A DNA stretch of 64,000 nucleotides, from NCBI RefSeq assembly GCF_035920345.1, contig NZ_CP109149.1, positions 4,960,001-5,024,000 on the forward strand. The letters run 5' to 3'. This DNA comes from Nocardia vinacea (GTDB lineage: Bacteria > Actinomycetota > Actinomycetes > Mycobacteriales > Mycobacteriaceae). The notes beneath the pieces were generated by a model. That model was not told the DNA's origin and did not search any database. It worked only from the letters and a program-made list of their open reading frames with translations. A program made the translations under genes and the position numbers. Positions 35,470-43,061 of the stretch are shown here, one piece after another; the first letter of the stretch is position 1; the number at the start of each line of letters is the position of its first letter.

Positions 35470-36306
35470 ATGAAGACGATCCTGATTACGGGGGCCACCT
35501 CGGGTATCGGTCTCGAAGCCGCGCAACAGCTCGCCGCAGGGGGCGATCGGCTGGTGTTGGTCGGCCGGAATCCGCAGAAGCTTGCCGACAGTGCGGAATT
35601 GGTGCTGGCCGCGGGGGCGGGAGCGGTCGATACGCTGGAATGCGATATCTCATCGCAGTCGTCGGTGCGCCAACTCGCCAAGGCGGTCGAAGCCGGCTAC
35701 GACCGCATCGATGTACTTGCCAATAATGCGGGCGGCTATCACCAGACGCGCACCGAAACCGAGGACGGTATCGAGGCGACTTTCGCCACCAACCATCTCG
35801 GCGGATTTCTGCTCACCGAACTGCTCATCGATCTGCTGATCCAGAGCGCCCCCGCGCGCATTCTGTTCACCTCCTCGGTGATGCACTACGGCGCAACCCT
35901 CGATTTCGACGATCTCGGGTTCCGCGAAGGCTATTCGGGCGAAAAGGCGTACAGCCGATCCAAATTGGCCAATGTGCTCTACGCCCGCGCACTGGCCGAT
36001 CGGCTGGCGGGCACCGGTGTGACGGTCAATGCCTTCCATCCCGGCGCGGTCGCGACCGGCATCTGGAATTCGCTGCCATGGTTCGGGCAACCGATCGTCG
36101 CGCTCGGCAAACGCCTGTTCTTCATCACCGCGGCCGAGGGTGCCGCCGCACTCACCTTCCTCGCGACGGATCCGAGCGTCGCCGAGGTGACCGGTGCCTA
36201 TTTCCGCAAGACCCGCGAGCGCGAACCGTCGCGGCTGGCCCGCGACGATGCGCGGGCCCGCCAATTGTGCGAGGTGAGCGCGAGTTTGGTCGGGCTGTCC
36301 AAATAG
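35470..36306 (+). CDS. SDR family oxidoreductase (retinol dehydrogenase-like)
   Basis: A 278-residue SDR with 'TGATSGIG' (residues ~7-14), 'NNAGGYH' and the catalytic 'LFTSSVMHYG' and 'YSRSKLANVLYARALADRL', the pattern of the retinol/WW-domain oxidoreductase-like group acting on lipophilic alcohols or ketones. ATG 35470 (MKTIL) is preferred; in-frame codons from 35443 give a nine-residue extension. It lies 72 bases before the ketosynthase-III pair in the same direction and may act on their product. Confidence 0.88.
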   Translation: MKTILITGATSGIGLEAAQQLAAGGDRLVLVGRNPQKLADSAELVLAAGAGAVDTLECDISSQSSVRQLAKAVEAGYDRIDVLANNAGGYHQTRTETEDGIEATFATNHLGGFLLTELLIDLLIQSAPARILFTSSVMHYGATLDFDDLGFREGYSGEKAYSRSKLANVLYARALADRLAGTGVTVNAFHPGAVATGIWNSLPWFGQPIVALGKRLFFITAAEGAAALTFLATDPSVAEVTGAYFRKTREREPSRLARDDARARQLCEVSASLVGLSK

Positions 36307-36378
36307 GGCGTCTACGACGACAGCGCCGTCGAAACTCCTGGCAACACAGGGAAAAATGCGACACAGAAAGCAGGGGTA

Positions 36379-37428
36379 ATGCTGCGCACACGTTTCGAGT
36401 CCATCGGCTCGTACACACCATCCACCGTCCGTTCCACCGAGGAGATCATCGCCGGACTGGCGGTGCCGAGATCCCTTGACCTGGAACGGATTACCGGTAT
36501 CAAGAATCGGCGCGTCTACGACTCCAGTGATGAGGGCTACGAATCCTCCTTCGATCTGGCCCTGCGCGCCATCGAGGACTGCCTGGCGCACTCCGACTAC
36601 GCCCCCGACGAGATCGACGTGGTCATCTCCGCCTCCATCACCCGCACTCGCGGGAAAGAAATCTTCTGCTACGCACCGTCTTTCGCGGTCATGCTGGGCA
36701 AGGAGATCGGTACGACGAAGGCCCGCCATTTCGACGTCTCGAATGCCTGTGCGGGCATGATGACCGGGGTGCTGGTGCTGGATCGCATGATCAAGGCCGG
36801 CGTGGTCCGCAACGGGCTGGTGGTCAGCGGCGAACAGATCACTCCGATCGCCGAGACCGCAGCGCGCGAGATCAACAAGCCGTACGACCCGCAGTTCGCC
36901 GCGCTGACCGTCGGCGATGCGGCGGTCGCGGTGATGCTCGACGATCGCGGTGACGATGACGACGAAATCCACTACGTCGAACTCTTGACCGCCGCCGACG
37001 GCGCCGAACACTGCATCGGCATGCCCAGCGACCAGGCCCCCGGAATCGCGCTCTACACCGATAACCGCGCGATGCAGAACGAGGGCCGCTACAAACAGGC
37101 CATCCACCGCATTTCCACCTTCTTCGAGGAGACCGGACGCACCTGGGAGGGCGAGAAGTTCGACTACTGGATCCACCACCAATTCAGCGCGCCCGCCATC
37201 GAGTACATCTCGCACCTCACCGAGCAGCACTTCGGCACCCCGATGCCACAGGCCCTGAACGTGCTGCACGACTTCGGCAATACCGCATCGACCTCGCATT
37301 TCGTGGTCCTGCACGAATATCTCGCGCAGCAGAAGATTCCCAAGGGCTCCAAGGTGCTGATGATTCCGGCGGCATCCGGCCTCGTCTCCGGGCACCTCGC
37401 CGCCACCATCTCCCGTCTGGAGGCCTGA
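36379..37428 (+). CDS. Ketoacyl-ACP synthase III-fold enzyme, catalytic subunit
   Basis: A 349-residue thiolase-fold condensing enzyme. It keeps the FabH-type triad: Cys124 in 'SNACAGM', His267 in 'IHHQFS' and Asn301 in 'FGNTAS'. These enzymes load an acyl group on Cys and condense it with a malonyl or other acyl thioester. The next gene starts three bases after its stop and encodes a fold partner without catalytic Cys. A heteromeric enzyme, as in PqsB/PqsC, is therefore likely. It is not the fatty-acid housekeeping FabH by context. Confidence 0.88.
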   Translation: MLRTRFESIGSYTPSTVRSTEEIIAGLAVPRSLDLERITGIKNRRVYDSSDEGYESSFDLALRAIEDCLAHSDYAPDEIDVVISASITRTRGKEIFCYAPSFAVMLGKEIGTTKARHFDVSNACAGMMTGVLVLDRMIKAGVVRNGLVVSGEQITPIAETAAREINKPYDPQFAALTVGDAAVAVMLDDRGDDDDEIHYVELLTAADGAEHCIGMPSDQAPGIALYTDNRAMQNEGRYKQAIHRISTFFEETGRTWEGEKFDYWIHHQFSAPAIEYISHLTEQHFGTPMPQALNVLHDFGNTASTSHFVVLHEYLAQQKIPKGSKVLMIPAASGLVSGHLAATISRLEA

Positions 37429-37431
37429 GCC

Positions 37432-38343
37432 ATGCCGACCACCATCCTCGCGGCCGCCATCAATGCCGATCTCGATACCGGCAGCTATTTCGAACTAGCG
37501 GCCCGCGCGGCCACCTCCTGCCTCGAACAGGCGGGCATTGCCCCGGAGCAGGTCGGAATGCTGATCAATGCCGGGGTCTTCCGCGATCAGAACATCTCCG
37601 AGCCCGCGGTATCGGCACTGATCCAGAAGCGCGTCGGCATCGGCCTCGAATACGCCCCCGGCCGGGTGCCCGCATTCTCCTTCGATCTGATGAACGGCGG
37701 GACCGGACTACTGCACGCGATCGCGACCGCCGAGTGCTTCTTGGTCAGTGGCGAAGTGTCGTATGCGCTGCTGGTAGCCGGTGATACGCACCCGTCGACC
37801 GAGCGCCATATCGACGGCTTCCCCTACAGCACCAGCGCGGCCGCGATCCTGCTCGGAACATCCAGTACCACAGGCGGATTCGGCGCGCTGCACACCACCG
37901 ATACCGCCGGGCCCGCCGATCCGACCGCCTGGGTCGCGTTGGGCGAGGTCGGCGCGAACGGCCGCTCGGCCATGAGCACCAGGGCCGGTGCCGACGATCT
38001 GGTCGAATTGGCCGCGGTGGCCGTGCGCGACTGCCTGACCGCCGAAGAACTGGACGTCGCCGATTTCACCGAGGGCCGCGCGGTGCTGCTCGCACCCACC
38101 TGGACCCTCGCCTTCCGTGCCCGCCTGGCGGCGGCGCTCGGATTCACACCGGAATCGGTCGTCGGCGTCGATCCCTCGGTGGACAATCCGTACTCCGCGG
38201 CCCCGGTGCACGCATACGTGAGCGCGCGCGACAGCGGCGCTCTCGACGCGACACGCACGGTGCTTTTCCTGGCCGCCGACGATACCTCGGCCGCCTGTCT
38301 GGCCTACCACCAGCACGCATTCGCGCACGCCGGGAGTCAATGA
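37432..38343 (+). CDS. Ketoacyl synthase III-like protein without catalytic Cys and His
   Basis: A 303-residue thiolase-fold protein. Where FabH has ACSG it reads GGTG ('FDLMNGGTGLL', Gly90 in place of Cys). The HQAN region is 'APTWTLAF', without His; 'SVDNPYSAAPVHAY' still recalls the GNxxS loop. It is shorter than its neighbour, lacking part of the N-terminus. Three bases separate it from the intact subunit, which implies co-translation and a scaffold or half-site role. Alternatively it may be a decayed paralogue kept for other reasons. Confidence 0.82.
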   Translation: MPTTILAAAINADLDTGSYFELAARAATSCLEQAGIAPEQVGMLINAGVFRDQNISEPAVSALIQKRVGIGLEYAPGRVPAFSFDLMNGGTGLLHAIATAECFLVSGEVSYALLVAGDTHPSTERHIDGFPYSTSAAAILLGTSSTTGGFGALHTTDTAGPADPTAWVALGEVGANGRSAMSTRAGADDLVELAAVAVRDCLTAEELDVADFTEGRAVLLAPTWTLAFRARLAAALGFTPESVVGVDPSVDNPYSAAPVHAYVSARDSGALDATRTVLFLAADDTSAACLAYHQHAFAHAGSQ

Positions 38344-38562
38344 CACGAAAGGCATTGAAACACCTCATATTACGTACGTGTCATCAGTTGTCGTGACAGG
38401 ATCGGGCCGGCGAATTAACCTGTGTTCACCGGCTGGATCATCGGGCGCGTGGACGCGTCCTTCCCGCTGCGACGATGCCGCATCCTCAGTGCACCCGAGC
38501 TGCTCGTTTTCGATGGTGCTCTCCCTCAGTCGGGCTCACCACCTCGACGAAGGGCTCAGAGT

Positions 38563-40602
38563 ATGTGTCAGCCTGTCCCGCCACACAGTGACAACCCAGC
38601 GCATCGCGACCACTGGGCCGACTTCGCCAAATCCCGGGTCGGTCAGGCCATGGCCGTGCTCGGCACCGCGAGCACGGTCGGCCTGGTCGCCGAGCTGCTG
38701 GAGGTGGACGAGGCCGCGGTGCGGGCCGTCGTCCGACAACTCGCCGAAACCGCGCGTTTCGAACATCCGGAGGTCGGCGAGCGGATCCTGCGCAACACCC
38801 CCGACCAGGTCCGGCAGAAGTTGCACGTCCGGGCCGCGGAACTGCTGCACCATCGGGGTTTTCCGGCGAGCACCGTCGCCGACCACCTGGTCGACGCCGG
38901 TGCCGCCGGCTGCCCGTGGGCCGTCGACGTACTGCGCACCGCCGCCGAGGATGCGATAACCAATGACCAGATCGAACCGGCGGTCGATCGGTTGGAGTTG
39001 GCCTATCGCGCCACCCGGGACGCGGGCGAGCGGGCCACCATCGCGATCCGGCTGGTCTGCCTGGAATGGCGGATCAACCCGTCGACCCGCTCGCGCCAAT
39101 TCACCCGGTTGAAGGCGGCACTGCGCGCGGGTCGGGTGCCGCACCACGAATTGCCCGCCGCCACCATGTATCTGCTGTGGCACGGGCAGGTGCAGCAAGC
39201 CGATCACGCACTCGGCCAGCTCAACAGCGGCGAACCGGATGCGGCGACGCCGGAGATCGACTTCCTGCGCGCCTGGCTGCGGTACTCCTATCCCCCGCAC
39301 GTCCAACGTCATCCGCGACTCTTCGCGGCCCCGGCACAGCCGCCCAAGGTGCGCACCGACCAGCATTCACCGCATCGCCACGGCGCAGATCTGCTCACCG
39401 GCCTGTTCACCCATCCGCTCGACGAGATCGCCACGCTCGCGCAGCGTTTGCTCACCAGCAATCGCCTCACCTCGACCACGATCGAAACCCTGGTCGCGGC
39501 GGTGCATTGCCTCATCTACAGCAATCGGCTCGATACCGCGGCGTCCTGGTGCGAATCACTGCTCGCCGAGGCCGATGCCCGCCGCGCCCCGACCTGGCAG
39601 TCGATCTTCGCCGGGCTGCGCGCGGAAACCATGCTGCGCAAGGGCAATATTCGCGATGCGATCAGCGATGCGGCGCTGGCACTGAATTTCGTACCCGCCG
39701 AACACCTCGGCCTCTGGATCGGTACGCCGATCGCCACAATGGTGCACGCGCTGACCATCGCCGGTCGGCATGCCGAGGCCGCGGCCCAACTCGAAAGGCC
39801 GTTGCCCCGAACGATTTTCGAATCGCGCTTCGGCCTGCCGTATCTGCAGGCGCAGGGCCACCATCACCTCGCCGTCGGCCGCGCCGACGAGGCATTGCGC
39901 AGCTTCCGCCGCTGCGGCTATCTCATGGACCGGTGGAATATGGACTTCCCCTGGCTGGTGCCGTGGCGCAATGACATTGCCGCCGCCCATCTCGCACTCG
40001 GCGAGCATCGGCAGGCACAGGAATTCGCGACCAGACATCTCGAATTGCTCGGCACCGCCGACCGGCACCGCTCCGGCGGCGTCGCACTCCGACTGCTCGC
40101 CACCACCAGCGATCGCTACCAAGCGTTCCGCTTGCTGCGTGAGTCGGCCGCCATCGCCCGCACCGGCGGTGACGATGTCGAATTGGCCACGGCCCTCGCC
40201 GAACTCGGCAAGGCACACCGCAGCGTCGGCGATCACGAGCGATCTCGCACACTGATCCGCGATGCGGCGCGTATCGCCGAGACCTGCGGCGCCGAGGTGC
40301 TGCTGCGCGATGCGCTCGACGGCAAACCCCAAACCGCGACGCAGCCAACCCAACCCATGCCCGCACTGCGCCAGATTCCGGGTGGGCTCGCGACGCTGAG
40401 CCTCGCGGAACGCCGGGTGGCGGAGCTGGCGGCCCGCGGCAGGGCCAATCGCGAGATCGCCGACACACTCGCCATCACCACCAGCACCGTCGAACAACAT
40501 CTCACCCGCGTCTATCGCAAACTCGGGGTGGCCCGGCGCAGCGAGCTGTACTTCGTCCTCCCGATCGGTCCGGCTGATACCGCGGTGTCGGCCACCGGGT
40601 AG
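38563..40602 (+). CDS. LuxR-family regulator of LAL type, without ATPase domain
   Basis: A 679-residue protein. The C-terminal ~65 residues form a LuxR helix-turn-helix ('LSLAERRVAELAARGRANRE', 'TTSTVEQHLTRVYRKLGV'). The rest is helical-repeat sequence, and residues ~20-115 ('VGLVAELLEVDEAAVRAVVR', 'ELLHHRGFPASTVADHLV') look like the winged-helix part that in LAL/MalT regulators follows the ATPase. No Walker A or B is seen anywhere, so the NTPase module is missing. ATG 38563 is used; upstream in-frame codons reach 38422. It lies downstream of the ketosynthase pair and may regulate it. Confidence 0.85.
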   Translation: MCQPVPPHSDNPAHRDHWADFAKSRVGQAMAVLGTASTVGLVAELLEVDEAAVRAVVRQLAETARFEHPEVGERILRNTPDQVRQKLHVRAAELLHHRGFPASTVADHLVDAGAAGCPWAVDVLRTAAEDAITNDQIEPAVDRLELAYRATRDAGERATIAIRLVCLEWRINPSTRSRQFTRLKAALRAGRVPHHELPAATMYLLWHGQVQQADHALGQLNSGEPDAATPEIDFLRAWLRYSYPPHVQRHPRLFAAPAQPPKVRTDQHSPHRHGADLLTGLFTHPLDEIATLAQRLLTSNRLTSTTIETLVAAVHCLIYSNRLDTAASWCESLLAEADARRAPTWQSIFAGLRAETMLRKGNIRDAISDAALALNFVPAEHLGLWIGTPIATMVHALTIAGRHAEAAAQLERPLPRTIFESRFGLPYLQAQGHHHLAVGRADEALRSFRRCGYLMDRWNMDFPWLVPWRNDIAAAHLALGEHRQAQEFATRHLELLGTADRHRSGGVALRLLATTSDRYQAFRLLRESAAIARTGGDDVELATALAELGKAHRSVGDHERSRTLIRDAARIAETCGAEVLLRDALDGKPQTATQPTQPMPALRQIPGGLATLSLAERRVAELAARGRANREIADTLAITTSTVEQHLTRVYRKLGVARRSELYFVLPIGPADTAVSATG

Positions 40603-40724
40603 CGGCCTACGATGCCGCCACAAGGACATACCGGTCCCGCCTGGACTCCGCCAATGCCGCGCAATCATCGATGGAATTCAGCCGGATGATGTCCTTGCTC
40701 CCGCCGTGGCCACCGTCGCACCCA

Positions 40725-40979
40725 TCACCATTTTGCACCCGCGATACCGAATTCCCTCCGCAATAGATCTGCGGTCAGCAAATCGAATTCGTGCAGCGCG
40801 ACAATGCGGTCCGGCGTTCCGAATCGAGCCGCCATTGCGTGCACGGCGTCGGGCGGGTTCGCCATATCTTCGAGTAATTCGGCGGCGGCCGCATGCCGCG
40901 GAATTCCGTGGCGGTCCGGCTGGGTCGGCGCGGTTACCGATCTATCGGCAATCCACGGGCTACATTCGATCTCACTCAT
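40725..40979 (-). pseudogene. Possible ATP-grasp N-terminal fragment
   Basis: An 84-codon frame whose middle ('PDRIVALHEFDLLTADLLRREFGIAG') follows the pattern of the N-terminal domain of ATP-grasp ligases, where 'iva.sE.dll.aa.LRe..gi.G' precedes the ATP-binding part; I split the quote across the family pattern only. The frame stops right after 'GAKW', so the rest of the enzyme is absent. It is either a remnant or a shadow. Confidence 0.4.
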
Positions 40980-41032
40980 CCGAGTTCTGGACAATTCCGC
41001 TGGACGAAGGAAGTGAGTGGGTCGCCGTGGTA

Positions 41033-42061
41033 ATGAAAGAGGGATCACCGACCAGTGGCGAAGCATTGGTCGAATTGGATGTCTTTCCGCCGGAGCAACA
41101 CCGCCGCTGGACCGTTCTGCTGCGGCTGCTGTTGGCCATACCCCAGCTGATCGTGCTCTGGTTCCTGAGCATCGCCGCTTTCGTGGTGATCGTCTGCGGC
41201 TGGTTCGGTGCGCTGGTGCTCGGCCGATTGCCCGACTGGTGCGGTGAGTTCCTGCGCGGATATTACGGCTACACCGTGCGGGTGCACGGCTATGCAATGT
41301 TGCTGGTCGACAACTACCCGCCGTTCGCGTGGACCGCACCGGACTATCCGATCCGCCTGCTGTTCCCCGCGCCGACGCCGTTGAACCGGCTCGCGGTGCT
41401 GTTCCGGCTCATCTTGGCCTTCCCGATCCTGGTGCTGTCGAGCTGGTTCACCACCGGATGGGGGATCATCTCGTTCATTCTGTGGCTGATCGTCCTGATC
41501 ACCGGCCGGATGCCGGGAGCGATCTTCGAGGCCACTGCGGCCGTGCTGCGCATCGAAATGCGAGTGTCCGCCTATGCGTACCTGCTGACCCCGACGTACC
41601 TGACGGGAGTTTTCGGCGATAGGCAGACGGCCCCATCCCGTCCGATATATACCGGCGATTCGATGGCGGGTGGTGCTCGGGTGACGGGTGGGCCCGAACC
41701 TGCTCAGTCGCCGACTCGCCCGCTCGTGCTCTCCAGCGGCGGCCGGACGCTGCTGATCGTCATACTCGTCGTCGGCATTCTCGGCAGCCTCGCCCAAACC
41801 TCCGTGGGCTGGCGCAATGACGATGACACCGACATGGACGCGATCTCCAGTTCACAGCTCGCCCGGCGGGTCGCCATCGACTTCACCGACGACACCGGGC
41901 ACACGCCGCAGGACGTACATTGCCCCAATTCCCTCGACGCCGATATCGGCGCGATGGAGGTCTGCACGGTCACCGACGACGGCGTCGAATTCCGGGCTCT
42001 GGTCACCGTCGACGCGATCACCGACGGGGCGGCGCACTTCCGCACCGTCATCGAGCACTGA
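41033..42061 (+). CDS. DUF4389 domain membrane protein
   Basis: A 342-residue protein with repeated DUF4389-type segments: hydrophobic helices near 'LLAIPQLIVLWFLSIAAFVV', 'FRLILAFPILVLSSWF' and 'IISFILWLIVLITGRMP', each followed by Arg/Tyr-rich loops ('RGYYGYTVRVHGYAMLL', 'RIEMRVSAYAYLLT'). A last helix ('TLLIVILVVGILGSL') is followed by a ~90-residue extracytoplasmic tail with two Cys ('VHCPN', 'EVCTV') that may be disulphide-bonded, a DUF4333-like ending. I take the start at ATG 41033. Function is unknown. Confidence 0.75.
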   Translation: MKEGSPTSGEALVELDVFPPEQHRRWTVLLRLLLAIPQLIVLWFLSIAAFVVIVCGWFGALVLGRLPDWCGEFLRGYYGYTVRVHGYAMLLVDNYPPFAWTAPDYPIRLLFPAPTPLNRLAVLFRLILAFPILVLSSWFTTGWGIISFILWLIVLITGRMPGAIFEATAAVLRIEMRVSAYAYLLTPTYLTGVFGDRQTAPSRPIYTGDSMAGGARVTGGPEPAQSPTRPLVLSSGGRTLLIVILVVGILGSLAQTSVGWRNDDDTDMDAISSSQLARRVAIDFTDDTGHTPQDVHCPNSLDADIGAMEVCTVTDDGVEFRALVTVDAITDGAAHFRTVIEH

Positions 42062-42065
42062 AAAG

Positions 42066-43049
42066 CTAACTCTGCCTGCGGGCCCGGGCCCGGCGCTTGC
42101 CCTCGTGCATCGCTTGGACCCGGGCCACCGGGATGGTGTGGCCCTCCTCGATGAGATCGGCGGGCAGGCCCTGCGGCGCGGGCATTTCCTGCGCCCACGG
42201 ATCCCGATCGCCCAGCTGCTTCGATGCGGTGCACACGGTGAAGTCGCCCGGACTGATATCCGCGAGCTGAGCCCACTCGATCGGGAAGGACACCGGCACA
42301 CCCGGACGCACGCGCGGGCTGTAGGCCGCGACGACGGTCGCGCCGCCCGCGCGCGTCGAATCCAGGAAGACCTTGCCCGCGCGGTCCTCGCGGATGAATG
42401 CGGTGGTGGCCAGATCCGGATCGATGCGTTCGGCCCTGGCCGCGATCGCCCGGGTGGCGGCGGCGACATCCTCGATCGGGATGCACGGCTCGATCGGTAC
42501 GAAGACGTGCACACCCTTTGCGCCGCTGGTTTTCACCGCTCCCGCGAGTCCGTCATCGGCGAGCGCCTGCCTGATCAGTTCGGCGGCACGTACGACCTGC
42601 CGGAAGGGGCCGCCCTCGGGCGGATCGAGATCCAGGATCAGGTGGGTCGGGCCCGCGCTGTGATCGGCCAGCATGAGGGTCGGGTGATATTCGACCGCGC
42701 GCTGATTGCCGAACCACAGCAATGTGCGCACGTCATCGCAGAGGGCGTAGGTCACTTCGCGTTTGGAGGTCTCGGCCCACACCGTCACCCGACGCACCCA
42801 GTCCGGGGTGTACTTCGGCAGATTCTTCTGCATGAACGGTTCCTGGCCAGGCCGGATGCGCACCACCGAGAGCGGACGGTCGCGCAGTTGCCCGACCAGC
42901 CGATCACCGACGAATTCGAGATAGTCGATCAGATCGCGCTTCGTCGCGTCGGCACCGTCGAACAGTGGTGCGTCGAGATTGGTCAGCTTTACACCCGCAC
43001 GGACCTCTTCGCCGGTCATCGGCCAACCATGCACCGCCGAACCGCACAT
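42066..43049 (-). CDS. LigD-type polymerase/primase domain protein
   Basis: A 327-residue archaeo-eukaryotic-primase-like polymerase domain as in bacterial LigD. It has 'ATKRDLIDYL', 'PLSVVRIRPG', 'EYHPTL', the catalytic carboxylates in 'LILDLDPPEG', 'AVKTSGAKGVHVFVPI', 'REDRAGKVFLDSTR' and 'FPIEW'. It has no ligase or nuclease domain, so it resembles the stand-alone PolD/LigD-Pol of actinobacteria. It would add ribo- or deoxynucleotides at broken ends with Ku. No ku gene is in this window. It starts 12 bases after the peptidase stop; ATG 43019 is an alternative start. Confidence 0.9.
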   Translation of the reverse strand: MCGSAVHGWPMTGEEVRAGVKLTNLDAPLFDGADATKRDLIDYLEFVGDRLVGQLRDRPLSVVRIRPGQEPFMQKNLPKYTPDWVRRVTVWAETSKREVTYALCDDVRTLLWFGNQRAVEYHPTLMLADHSAGPTHLILDLDPPEGGPFRQVVRAAELIRQALADDGLAGAVKTSGAKGVHVFVPIEPCIPIEDVAAATRAIAARAERIDPDLATTAFIREDRAGKVFLDSTRAGGATVVAAYSPRVRPGVPVSFPIEWAQLADISPGDFTVCTASKQLGDRDPWAQEMPAPQGLPADLIEEGHTIPVARVQAMHEGKRRARARRQS

Positions 43050-43061
43050 GGTCAACCATCC

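Noticed and set aside
36379..37428. Housekeeping FabH
   Set aside because: Context (dead partner, SDR, LuxR regulator) and motif variants such as HHQFS do not suit the fatty-acid initiation enzyme.
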